Counted from the stretch's first letter, positions 28,613 to 34,287 are shown. The stretch is 64,000 nt of DNA from Bradyrhizobium jicamae (GCF_001440395.1 NZ_LLXZ01000049.1:84064-148063), one strand, 5' to 3'. Notes: a model not told the origin generated them from the letters alone. Made by a program: numbers and translations.

Positions 28613-29014
28613 ATGACAAAATCCGCCTCTGTCGAGCAGCCTATCGATAGCTGTCTGCCGGAGCGGATTGCAACCATCCTGGTCAGCAGCCGGCATGCAG
28701 GCCTCATCAGCAAGGAGCCGGCCACGCGCATCGACTACCTGCTCGAGATTGCGTCGCTGCATACCAGGAACGAACTGCTCAGCCAGCCGGGCCTGGGACG
28801 CTTGGGCGTCCAGCGGATTGAAAGATGGATCAGGCTTCATAGCCGGCGCCTTCGCCGCAACGAAGAGAGCCTCGACAGTGTGATCTGCCGATTCCGCTTT
28901 CGGCAGGCATTTGCCGATGCCCGAGCCGGTCGGGCAGGGCCCGTATTGGTGATCTCGCCGGAGTCCAGAGACAAGGTCCTGCGTGGGCTCGGTTCGTACG
29001 ATATGCGTGCCTGA
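28613..29014 (+). CDS. Hypothetical protein
   Basis: The 133-residue ORF begins at ATG 28613 (MTKSASVEQP); an in-frame start upstream at 28532 is less likely. The product is Arg-rich with predicted helices (GVQRIERWIRLHSRRLRRNEESL), no signal peptide and no membrane segment. I do not recognise a family. It is divergent from the phosphopantetheinyl transferase gene, with the ICE-like palindrome between them, so it may be an iron-responsive accessory gene. Confidence 0.45.
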   Translation: MTKSASVEQPIDSCLPERIATILVSSRHAGLISKEPATRIDYLLEIASLHTRNELLSQPGLGRLGVQRIERWIRLHSRRLRRNEESLDSVICRFRFRQAFADARAGRAGPVLVISPESRDKVLRGLGSYDMRA

Positions 29015-29548
29015 CAGCTCGACGGATGGCGACGAAGCAGGCCATCGAGCAGGAAAGTTCAACCCGAACCGTTCGGCAAACGGCTATCCTTCGTCGGTCA
29101 AAACGAAGATGGCCTCAAAAAATTATTGGCCCCGATCCTCACGCCGCTGACGGCGGCTGACCGGCTGAATAGCCGTGTCATTGGAACGTATTAGCAGCGA
29201 AGAACTTTAGTTAACGCTGTCAGCGCCGGTGCGCTCGCTGCAAAATAGTTTGGCGATTGCTCTTGACGGATTCAGAAATCTCTGTGCATACCGCTGCCCC
29301 ACAAAACGCCGTCGAACTCGCCGGCGCTCTCTAAGGATCAAGACCGTGTTGCGATTGCGCTCACATATCGTCGCGAATGCCGCCGCCGCGCTGCCGATTA
29401 ATCGGTCGTGCGATTGGTCGCGCATGTCCGTGACGGAACACGGTCCACGCTATCTGACGAAACCCGACAGTCTCGGGACCAGCAGGATAGCAGCTAGAGC
29501 GTAACAGGCAGCGGGAATCCACCCTCTGCCAATCAGGCGGAGGGCAAC
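29015..29548. other. Intergenic region before the tRNA array
   Basis: These 534 bases have no convincing ORF. A possible -35 TTGACG at ~29263 is followed after 18 bases by CATACC, a weak -10. No tRNA, terminator or repeat could be identified. This stretch separates the siderophore locus from the tRNA array and is where an insertion boundary might lie. Confidence 0.4.
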
Positions 29549-29749
29549 ATGGCCCGCAACAGCACCACCAGGACAGGACTCGAGAAGCGTACCCGCGAGA
29601 GGATTCTTTCCTCGCCGGTCGCGCTCGCCTTCGTGCGCACCGTCGTGGCGCGCCGTGGGATCTCCGAGACCGAAGCCCGCCAGATTTATCTCGACTACAT
29701 CAACCGATCGTGGTCGGCGGCTCACCGCGGCCGCCGCGTGATGACGTGA
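29549..29749 (+). CDS. Small hypothetical protein upstream of the tRNA array
   Basis: The 66-residue ORF has a plausible ribosome site (GGAGGGCAAC directly before the ATG). The product is basic and helical, with ARRGISETEARQIYLDYINRSW in its centre. No family recognised. The ribosome site and the amphipathic, conserved-looking core argue that it is real rather than a chance ORF. Confidence 0.45.
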   Translation: MARNSTTRTGLEKRTRERILSSPVALAFVRTVVARRGISETEARQIYLDYINRSWSAAHRGRRVMT

Positions 29750-29864
29750 CGTGATGCCGAATACAGGATGATCGCCCCTGCAAGGACATAAGGCGATCCG
29801 CTGACCGGTACCGGTCTCCTTGAGTGGAGCGGCAAACGGTGGTTTCAGGCAGCGATTGTGTTTT

Positions 29865-29883
29865 GGCCGGGCTTTCCCCGGCC
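29865..29883. terminator. GC hairpin just before the first tRNA of the array
   Basis: GGCCGGG pairs with CCCGGCC across a five-base loop, followed by GTTTGTAAATTTT. It could be a weak intrinsic terminator that isolates the array from upstream transcription, or a processing element at its start. Confidence 0.45.
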
Positions 29884-29899
29884 GTTTGTAAATTTTCAC

Positions 29900-29974
29900 G
29901 CCGGCGTAGCACAGCGGAAGTGCAGGGTTTTCGTAAAGCCAAGGTCGGGAGTTCGATCCTCTCCGCCGGCACCA
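29900..29974 (+). tRNA. tRNA-Thr(CGU)
   Basis: Acceptor GCCGGCG pairs with CGCCGGC, then A73 and an encoded CCA. The anticodon loop TTCGTAA gives CGU, and the T-loop is TTCGATC. First gene of the array and its only Thr tRNA, so it would read ACG only by standard rules. Confidence 0.85.
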
Positions 29975-29978
29975 TTTT

Positions 29979-30055
29979 GCTCCACTAGCCCAATCGGTAG
30001 AGGCGACGGACTTAGATTCCGTGCGATGGCGGTTCGAATCCGTCGTGGAGCACCA
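29979..30055 (+). tRNA. tRNA-Leu(UAG) with short, class I variable loop
   Basis: Acceptor GCTCCAC/GTGGAGC, then ACCA. The anticodon stem ACGGA/TCCGT closes loop CTTAGAT, giving UAG. The variable region is only about five bases (GCGAT), although bacterial tRNA-Leu normally has a long variable arm. The total length is 77. Confidence 0.8.
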
Positions 30056-30061
30056 AATCAA

Positions 30062-30095
30062 ATCGGTAGAGGTCGCTGCGATTCTGGCGCGGCAC
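30062..30095 (+). pseudogene. Possible tRNA remnant
   Basis: ATCGGTAGAGG repeats the D-loop/D-stem sequence of the preceding tRNA-Leu, and the segment ends in GCGGCACC, like a tRNA 3' end. No anticodon arm or T-arm lies between. It looks like the ends of a tRNA gene with the centre deleted. Confidence 0.3.
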
Positions 30096-30109
30096 CCCCT
30101 TCCTTTAAC

Positions 30110-30184
30110 GCGCGCTTAGCTCAGCGGTAGAGCGCCTGTTTTACATACAGGATGTCGGCCGTTCGATCCGGTCAGCGTGCACCA
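30110..30184 (+). tRNA. tRNA-Val(UAC)
   Basis: Acceptor GCGCGCT/AGCGTGC with one G-U pair, then ACCA. Anticodon stem CCTGT/ACAGG closes loop TTTACAT, giving UAC. The D-arm and T-loop TTCGATC are standard. Confidence 0.88.
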
Positions 30185-30188
30185 ACTC

Positions 30189-30264
30189 GCGTCCGTAGCT
30201 CATTCAGGAGAGCGCCGCTGTGACATGGCGGAGGCGGCAGGGGCAGAGCCTGCCGGACGCACCA
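30189..30264 (+). tRNA. tRNA-Val(GAC) with aberrant T-loop
   Basis: Acceptor GCGTCCG/CGGACGC, then ACCA. Anticodon stem CCGCT/GGCGG closes loop GTGACAT, giving GAC. The T-stem GCAGG/CCTGC is perfect, but its loop is GGCAGAG instead of TTCRANN, so both T54 and A58 are replaced by G. Confidence 0.8.
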
Positions 30265-30271
30265 TCAATTC

Positions 30272-30345
30272 CCTCTCGTAGCTCAGTGGCAGAGCAATCG
30301 CTTGATAAGCGATCGACGGATGTTCGATTCATCACGGGAGGACCA
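30272..30345 (+). tRNA. tRNA-Ile(GAU)
   Basis: Acceptor CCTCTCG/CGGGAGG, then ACCA. Anticodon stem ATCGC/GCGAT closes loop TTGATAA, giving GAU. T-loop TTCGATT, with a mismatch at the base of the T-stem. Confidence 0.85.
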
Positions 30346-30364
30346 GACAGCATAGGAGGTCACC

Positions 30365-30523
30365 ATGACCGAGAACTTGCCTGCCGGTGTGCATCGTCTC
30401 TCCGCCGAGAGCCAGCTCGCGCTTGCGCGAGCAAAGGCGAGGGGCTGTGCCATCATGGCGCGCCACGCGAAACCGGAGCGGCTGGCCGCCGCGACCACCA
30501 GCACGATGGATCCGGAGCGTTAA
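30365..30523 (+). CDS. 52-residue small protein between tRNA genes
   Basis: A perfect Shine-Dalgarno AGGAGGT (30354-30360) sits four bases before the ATG, the best in the array. The ORF encodes a basic helical peptide starting MTENLPAGVHRLSAESQLAL, followed by an Ala/Arg-rich stretch, with TAA at 30521-30523. Its last 16 bases overlap the 5' acceptor strand of the following tRNA-Lys, so tRNA processing would cut its message. No family recognised. Confidence 0.5.
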   Translation: MTENLPAGVHRLSAESQLALARAKARGCAIMARHAKPERLAAATTSTMDPER

Positions 30524-30590
30524 ACCTGAATGGAGATGGAGCGGACTTTTAACCCGTGCGCAAGTGGTTCGAAACCACCCGGATCCTCCA
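30508..30590 (+). tRNA. tRNA-Lys(UUU), unusual D-arm
   Basis: The 5' GGATCCG pairs perfectly with CGGATCC (30580-30586), followed by T73 and CCA. Loop CTTTTAA gives UUU, and T-loop TTCGAAA is canonical. Positions 8-26 span 26 bases instead of the usual 19-22, and the 31-39 pair is A-C, so the D-arm is enlarged or degenerate. The 5' end overlaps the stop of the preceding small ORF. Confidence 0.65.
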
Positions 30591-30594
30591 TCAC

Positions 30595-30678
30595 GGACCT
30601 GTGCCCCCAGCGGCCAAGGGAGCGGATTCTTAATCCGTCGCGAAAGCATCGTCGGTTCGAGTCCGACCAGGTCCTCCA
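30595..30678 (+). tRNA. tRNA-Lys(CUU) with class II-like variable arm
   Basis: Acceptor GGACCTG/CAGGTCC, then T73 and CCA. Anticodon stem GCGGA/TCCGT closes loop TTCTTAA, giving CUU. The variable region is 12 bases and can form a mini-hairpin (GC-GAAA-GC), and the D-loop is long, as in Leu/Ser/Tyr tRNAs. Its true amino-acid identity is therefore uncertain. Confidence 0.75.
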
Positions 30679-30686
30679 ATCAATTC

Positions 30687-30769
30687 GCGCTCGTGGCGAA
30701 ACTGGTAGACGCGCCGTCTTGAGAGGGCGGTGGGAGACCATGCCGGTTCGACCCCGGCCGAGCGCACCA
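30687..30769 (+). tRNA. tRNA-Leu(GAG)
   Basis: Acceptor GCGCTCG/CGAGCGC, then ACCA. Anticodon stem CCGTC/GGCGG closes loop TTGAGAG, giving GAG. It has a proper long variable arm (class II) and a TTCGACC T-loop. Confidence 0.88.
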
Positions 30770-30784
30770 ATTGCCCAGCCAATT

Positions 30785-30859
30785 GCCCATGTCCCCATCT
30801 GGCGAAGGGACCGGACTGTCGATCCGGGAAGGCGAGTTCGATTCTCGTCATGGGCGCCA
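30785..30859 (+). tRNA. tRNA-Asp(GUC)
   Basis: Acceptor GCCCATG/CATGGGC, then G73 (the Asp discriminator) and CCA. Anticodon stem CCGGA/TCCGG closes loop CTGTCGA, giving GUC. T-loop TTCGATT. Confidence 0.88.
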
Positions 30860-31218
30860 ATTCGGCGATGGACACTACTGCTTCGCGGTGGCGCTATGAT
30901 GCCGCTGCCCGCGACGTTCCATCAGCAAAGCTGCGATCTCCTACGACTTTGCACTACGCCAAGTGGGGCTTCGATTGTCCGGGGTGGTCCGGGTTAGACT
31001 TCGACGTTAGCCCTCTCGATCAGTCCCAAGATCGATGTGATGGACCAAGATCGATGTGATGGACGAGGAGCTACCATCACGCTCTATCGTATCTGCCTAT
31101 TGCGTGCGCGAGAATTGGATGACGTGATCGAGGACGAGCAACTTGTGCCGATCAATGATCTGATGTACATGCCCCGGCCCATTCAACCGACGACGTTCAA
31201 CCAACGAGGAGACCAGCC
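30860..31218. other. Inter-tRNA spacer with 19-bp tandem repeat and a doubtful small ORF
   Basis: This stretch has no tRNA. It contains the perfect 19-bp tandem repeat listed at 31027-31064. An open frame from about 31037 to the TGA at 31220-31222 would encode up to 61 residues (LYRICLLRARELDDVIEDEQ in its centre), but it has no clear start or ribosome site. I list it here rather than as a CDS. Confidence 0.4.
31027..31064. repeat. Perfect 19-bp tandem direct repeat (two copies)
   Basis: CAAGATCGATGTGATGGAC occurs twice back to back (31027-31045 and 31046-31064). The unit is not a multiple of three, so a copy-number change would shift any frame across it. It lies upstream of the PcfJ-like gene and could reflect slippage or a protein-binding site. 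Confidence 0.85.
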
Positions 31219-31356
31219 GTGAGTCCATTGCAGAGATCGACACATTCCGTGCCGACGCTCGCAGAGCGACCGGCTGTCAGTTATCCATCTTGGTTGAACG
31301 ACAATGGCACATTCATTGATACAGCGCCGGCAAGAGGCCGAGCGCGCGCGGGTTGA
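31219..31356 (+). CDS. 45-residue ORF overlapping the PcfJ-like gene start
   Basis: The GTG start follows AGGAG (31207-31211) and overlaps the preceding TGA as GTGA. The ORF ends at 31356, inside the PcfJ-like gene, which begins at 31304 without a visible ribosome site of its own. It may serve to couple translation of the PcfJ-like gene. The peptide (SYPSWLNDNGTFIDTAPARG) is not recognised. Confidence 0.35.
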   Translation: MSPLQRSTHSVPTLAERPAVSYPSWLNDNGTFIDTAPARGRARAG

Positions 31357-32473
31357 AGCCTATGAGGCCTCGCTGCGGCGTGTGTCGCAGCTAGCGCGTC
31401 CGGCACCGAGCTTCCATAAGGCAATCGACGAGGCCAAGCGCGGTTTCGAAGCCGACATCTTGCGCGACGCCTCGGCTTGGCGGCCGCAGATAAAGACCCG
31501 CGACTCCGCGCGTCTACGTCCTGCTGCAGCTCGCTATCTCTTCGCGCGCTACGCGGTTGCGGAGCACTTGGAGCAGATCTGGACAGACTGCAGCGGGCTA
31601 GCGCCCGACGAGATCGTTTTGCGCAAACGCTGGTACATCGTGGCTGCCGGCGGCGGTTCGCTCTACCGGGAGGGGGCCGGCGCGTGGCTTTCACGCAAGG
31701 AGATTCACGCGTTCCTCAATCCGCCGACGCGCCTCGGCTTCGAGGCAGCGATCTGGCAGGCGATCGCTCGTTCCTATTCGGACGACCTCGCCATCGCGCT
31801 GCGGATCGCGCGCTCCAGGATCGCACAGACGCCGCGAGCTGAGCTCGGCTTCTGGCGGGAGGTGGTGCGCTTCTTCTGTGCGCATCCGACCACGGTCGAG
31901 GACATGGACGATCTTCGCGATTATCTCGCGGACTGCCGTCGGCGCAATCCGGAGTTCGGCCTCAAGGGCCGCACGCTCGCTTCGCTGAGCCGGCAGATGC
32001 GCGAGTGGCACCGCGACCTCGAAGCGATCGCGCGTATCGAGGCCGCACGCCGCCGAGCCGGGGCGGCGCAGGCCCGTGCACGTGGACAAGCGTCGGTACG
32101 TGAGGCGGACGGCGGCGCCAGCTGGCCGGGAGCTGCGATCACAGACTGGTCGTGGAGCCGAGCGGCCAAGGATCGCTCCAAGCGCGAGGAGCACCTGGTG
32201 ATCCAGCTGCGGACAGCCGCCGATCTCGTGGCCGAGACGCGAGCCATGCGCCACTGCGTCGCGAGCTACGCGGCAAAGTGCATTGCCGGGCACGCGTCGA
32301 TCTGGTCGCTGCGCCGCCGCGCCGCAGGCAATACCGAGCGGCTGTTGACCATTGAGCTGGACCGTCGGTCCCGGGCGATCCAGGTCCGGGGATTCGCCAA
32401 CCGCACGCCACGTCCCGAGGAGCGGAACCTCCTGGAGCGCTGGGCCAAGGCGCGCGGGATCAGCCTCCCATAG
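31304..32473 (+). CDS. PcfJ-like protein encoded within the tRNA array
   Basis: The 389-residue protein is Arg-rich and soluble. Its C-terminal third carries the PcfJ-family hallmark, with MRHCVASYAAKC (~residues 312-323) followed by IWSLRRRA and TIELD, ending in a basic helix. PcfJ was named from a conjugative plasmid, and relatives occur on mobile elements; the biochemical role is not established. It lies between tRNA-Asp and tRNA-Pro and is transcribed with the array. ATG 31304 has no obvious Shine-Dalgarno, so coupling to the small upstream ORF is possible. Confidence 0.7.
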   Translation: MAHSLIQRRQEAERARVEAYEASLRRVSQLARPAPSFHKAIDEAKRGFEADILRDASAWRPQIKTRDSARLRPAAARYLFARYAVAEHLEQIWTDCSGLAPDEIVLRKRWYIVAAGGGSLYREGAGAWLSRKEIHAFLNPPTRLGFEAAIWQAIARSYSDDLAIALRIARSRIAQTPRAELGFWREVVRFFCAHPTTVEDMDDLRDYLADCRRRNPEFGLKGRTLASLSRQMREWHRDLEAIARIEAARRRAGAAQARARGQASVREADGGASWPGAAITDWSWSRAAKDRSKREEHLVIQLRTAADLVAETRAMRHCVASYAAKCIAGHASIWSLRRRAAGNTERLLTIELDRRSRAIQVRGFANRTPRPEERNLLERWAKARGISLP

Positions 32474-32531
32474 CAGCGCCCGCGCCGCGAGGCGGCGCGG
32501 GTGCCCGCGCCGGCCACGGCGAGACAATAGT

Positions 32532-32559
32532 GCCCATCTTCATCGGCCGTGGGGCGCCA
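32532..32559 (+). pseudogene. Possible tRNA-Asp-like remnant
   Basis: A short segment begins GCCCATCTTCATC and ends GGGGCGCCA, resembling the two ends of the tRNA-Asp in this array (GCCCATG...GGGCGCCA) with the middle missing. It lies between the PcfJ-like gene and tRNA-Pro. The evidence is thin. Confidence 0.25.
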
Positions 32560-32563
32560 ATTC

Positions 32564-32641
32564 CAGGATGTAGCTTAGCCCGGCTAAAGCGCACGCCTCG
32601 GGCGCGTGAGACCGCAGGTTCAAATCCTGCCATCCTGACCA
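32564..32641 (+). tRNA. tRNA-Pro(CGG)
   Basis: Acceptor CAGGATG/CATCCTG, then ACCA. Anticodon stem CACGC/GCGTG closes loop CTCGGGC, giving CGG. T-loop TTCAAAT. Confidence 0.9.
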
Positions 32642-32660
32642 TTTCGGGCGTCTCTTCCAG

Positions 32661-32712
32661 TTTGACGCGTTTTCTTCACGCGAACCGGTGTCCACTTCGC
32701 TGGAAAACGCTC
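32661..32712 (-). repeat. Bradyrhizobium-type intergenic repeat, overlapping a tRNA 5' end
   Basis: On the minus strand this reads GAGCGTTTTCCAGCGAAGTG..., then GGACACCGGTTCGCGTG and AAGAAAACGCGTCAAA. I recognise this as a dispersed intergenic repeat common in Bradyrhizobium and Rhodopseudomonas genomes (from memory, not a search). Its end runs into the 5' part of the following CAU tRNA. Confidence 0.65.
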
Positions 32713-32780
32713 TGGCGCAACGGTAGAGCCGGCTGCTCATGACAGTCCAAAGATCGGTTCAAGTCCGGTGGCGCCCACCA
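32706..32780 (+). tRNA. tRNA-Met-like (CAU) with destroyed 5' acceptor strand
   Basis: Anticodon stem GGCTG/CAGTC closes loop CTCATGA, giving CAU. The T-arm (ATCGG/CCGGT, loop TTCAAGT) and 3' strand GGCGCCC with ACCA are intact. The 5' strand should read near GGGCGCC, but the sequence there is AACGCTC, the end of the dispersed repeat, so the acceptor cannot form seven pairs. It is probably a pseudogene. Confidence 0.55.
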
Positions 32781-32801
32781 CCAAGAAAAGAGGAGAGGGC
32801 A

Positions 32802-33338
32802 ATGTTCGCAGCAAATCCAGCTCTTGTCCTCAACGCGGACTTCCAGCCGCTCAGCTATTTCCCACTGTCGCTGTTCAACTGGGAGGATGCCGTCAAGGCC
32901 GTCGTGAAGGGATCGCATGTCGTCGTCGCGGAATACGATCAGGTTGTCCGCAGCCCGTCGACGGTGATGCGGCTGCCGTCGGTCATCGCCCTGCGCGACT
33001 ATGTGCGGCCACCGGCGCGAGTAGCCTTCACCAGGTTCAACGTCTTTCTCCGCGATCGCTTCCGTTGCCAGTATTGCGGCGACCAGTACCTCCGCGGCGA
33101 ACTGACGTTCGACCACGTTGTCTCGCGTGTGGACGGCGGCCAGACGTCGTGGACGAACATCGTGGCGGCTTGCAGCCCGTGCAACACGCGCAAGGGCCGC
33201 TTCTACCTGAAGCCGCTGCGGGAGCCGTTCGAGCCGACGCAGTATGACTTGATGGCAGCCCAGCGTCTGTTCCCGCCTAACTTTCTGCACGAGACCTGGC
33301 GCGACTATCTGTACTGGGACGTCGAGCTCGAGAAGTAG
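32802..33338 (+). CDS. HNH endonuclease within the tRNA array
   Basis: The 178-residue protein has a clear HNH domain: zinc-type RFRCQYCG, then LTFDHVVSRVDGG with the catalytic His, and NIVAACSPCNTRKG with the second Cys pair. It resembles the stand-alone HNH_5-type nucleases common in bacterial genomes and mobile elements. A good ribosome site (AGGAGAGGG) precedes ATG 32802. It lies between the damaged Met tRNA and tRNA-Arg and is closed by a strong hairpin. The substrate is unknown. Confidence 0.85.
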   Translation: MFAANPALVLNADFQPLSYFPLSLFNWEDAVKAVVKGSHVVVAEYDQVVRSPSTVMRLPSVIALRDYVRPPARVAFTRFNVFLRDRFRCQYCGDQYLRGELTFDHVVSRVDGGQTSWTNIVAACSPCNTRKGRFYLKPLREPFEPTQYDLMAAQRLFPPNFLHETWRDYLYWDVELEK

Positions 33339-33341
33339 CGG

Positions 33342-33370
33342 CGCCGGCGGCGAGTTTTTAGCCGCCGGCG
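33342..33370. terminator. Strong GC hairpin after the HNH gene
   Basis: CGCCGGCGGC pairs perfectly with GCCGCCGGCG across the loop GAGTTTTTA. There is no T-run after the stem, so it is either a non-canonical terminator or an RNA-stabilising/processing structure. It lies 6 bases before the tRNA-Arg gene. Confidence 0.6.
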
Positions 33371-33375
33371 TCCCT

Positions 33376-33451
33376 CACCACGTAGCTCAACTGGACGAGC
33401 ACGACCCTCCGAAGGTCGAGGATGTAGGTTCGAGTCCTATCGTGGTGGCCA
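33376..33451 (+). tRNA. tRNA-Arg(CCG)
   Basis: Acceptor CACCACG/CGTGGTG, then G73 and CCA. Anticodon stem CGACC/GGTCG closes loop CTCCGAA, giving CCG. T-loop TTCGAGT. Confidence 0.9.
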
Positions 33452-33459
33452 AATTCGAT

Positions 33460-33546
33460 GGATGACGAACCGGACAAGCGTGCCGGCGCTGCCTTGAAAG
33501 CAGATGGGCGCCGCGAGGCGTTGCGGTGCAAGCCCGCCGTCATTCC
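33460..33546 (+). tRNA. tRNA-Ser(UGA), no encoded CCA
   Basis: Acceptor GGATGAC/GTCATTC. The anticodon loop CTTGAAA gives UGA, with a long class II variable arm. T-loop TGCAAGC. The 3' end is followed by CGCGA rather than GCCA, so CCA would have to be added. First of three adjacent, similarly built Ser tRNAs with D-stem CCGG/CCGG. Confidence 0.7.
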
Positions 33547-33553
33547 GCGATTT

Positions 33554-33639
33554 GGACAGTGAACCGGCGCGCCGCCGGCCTCGATTGGAAATCGAGTGGG
33601 CGCTTCGGCGCTGGGGATCAGGGCCTCCGCTGTCCGCCA
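33554..33639 (+). tRNA. tRNA-Ser(GGA) with aberrant T-loop
   Basis: Acceptor GGACAGT/GCTGTCC, then G73 and CCA. Anticodon stem CTCGA/TCGAG closes loop TTGGAAA, giving GGA. Long variable arm. The T-loop is ATCAGGG (A54, G58), and the D-loop lacks the GG pair. Confidence 0.8.
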
Positions 33640-33643
33640 TCTT

Positions 33644-33731
33644 GGAGAGTCAACCGGACAGGCGCGCCGGCACGGCTTCGAACACCGATGGCACCGAAAG
33701 GTGTGAGGCTCAGGTCCTCGGCTCTCCGCCA
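33644..33731 (+). tRNA. tRNA-Ser(CGA) with aberrant T-loop
   Basis: Acceptor GGAGAGT/GCTCTCC, then G73 and CCA. Loop TTCGAAC gives CGA, but the anticodon stem has only three good pairs. Long variable arm. The T-loop is CTCAGGT (C54, G58). Confidence 0.72.
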
Positions 33732-33764
33732 TATACGATCGCGCCAGGCCGGACGTACGCCGGC

Positions 33765-33797
33765 GCCGCTGAGGAGTTTGCAGCCTCGGCACTTTTT
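33765..33797 (+). terminator. Possible intrinsic terminator inside the array
   Basis: GCC-(GCT)-GAGG pairs with CCTC-GGC (seven pairs, three-base bulge) and is followed by ACTTTTT. It lies after the Ser tRNA trio and directly before the initiator-like tRNA, so it could split the array into two transcription units. Confidence 0.45.
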
Positions 33798-33799
33798 AT

Positions 33800-33876
33800 C
33801 GCAGGCAGATCGGTTAGGTATCCATGCGGTCTCATAAGCCGTGTTGAGCCCGGTGCAACCCCGGGGCCTGCAACCA
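33800..33876 (+). tRNA. Initiator-like tRNA-fMet(CAU)
   Basis: C1 faces A72 (CGCAGGC against GCCTGCA), the mismatch that marks bacterial initiator tRNA, then A73 and CCA. Loop CTCATAA gives CAU. The anticodon stem GCGGT/GCCGT lacks the full three G-C pairs of a canonical initiator. T-loop TGCAACC on a perfect CCCGG/CCGGG stem. Confidence 0.7.
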
Positions 33877-33884
33877 AGCTTCAC

Positions 33885-33969
33885 GGGTAACGCCAAGTCT
33901 GGTGACTGAGCGGGTCTGTAAAACCCGCGCCTTTGCGCATGCGCGGTTCAATTCCGCGGTTACCCACCA
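33885..33969 (+). tRNA. tRNA-Tyr(GUA)
   Basis: Acceptor GGGTAAC/GTTACCC, then ACCA. Anticodon stem CGGGT/ACCCG closes loop CTGTAAA, giving GUA. It has the expected long variable arm, and T-loop TTCAATT. Confidence 0.92.
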
Positions 33970-33975
33970 TCAATC

Positions 33976-34049
33976 GCGGACGTAGCTGGAAGGTCGAGCA
34001 CCTGAGTGCCACTCAGGAGAATCGGTTTCGATTACCGACGTCCGCGCCA
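33976..34049 (+). tRNA. tRNA-Gly(GCC)
   Basis: Acceptor GCGGACG/CGTCCGC, then G73 and CCA. Anticodon stem CCTGA/TCAGG closes loop GTGCCAC, giving GCC. Confidence 0.88.
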
Positions 34050-34053
34050 TCTA

Positions 34054-34129
34054 GCCCAGTTAGCAAATCTGGTGATTGCACGCGCCTGAAGAGCGCAGGA
34101 GGCCAGTTCAAATCTGGCGCTGGGCACCA
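34054..34129 (+). tRNA. tRNA-Phe(GAA)
   Basis: Acceptor GCCCAGT/GCTGGGC, then ACCA. Loop CTGAAGA on stem CGCGC/GCGCA gives GAA. T-loop TTCAAAT. Confidence 0.88.
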
Positions 34130-34133
34130 TTTC

Positions 34134-34205
34134 GGGGCAAGCAGCGGGCTGCAGTTGATCCTTGCAAGATCGACGTCCGGAGTTCGACTCTCCGTTGCTC
34201 CACCA
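34134..34205 (+). tRNA. tRNA-Ala(UGC), miniature D-loop
   Basis: Acceptor GGGGCAA/TTGCTCC, then ACCA. Stem TGATC/GATCG closes loop CTTGCAA, giving UGC. The D-arm is GCAG-CGGG-CTGC with a loop of only four bases, which shortens the gene to 72. T-loop TTCGACT. Confidence 0.8.
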
Positions 34206-34211
34206 TCTCAT

Positions 34212-34287
34212 TCCCGTCGAGCCATCTCGGTGAAGGCGCTCCGCTGTTAACGGAGGAAGGCACGTTCGAATCGTGCGGCGGGAGCCA
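34212..34287 (+). tRNA. tRNA-Asn(GUU)
   Basis: Acceptor TCCCGTC/GGCGGGA, then G73 and CCA. Stem CTCCG/CGGAG closes loop CTGTTAA, giving GUU. T-loop TTCGAAT. Confidence 0.9.

Noticed and set aside
30220..30552. 110-residue ORF and other ORFs across the tRNA array
   Set aside because: They read through tRNA genes and lack ribosome sites, so they are products of conserved tRNA sequence, not genes.
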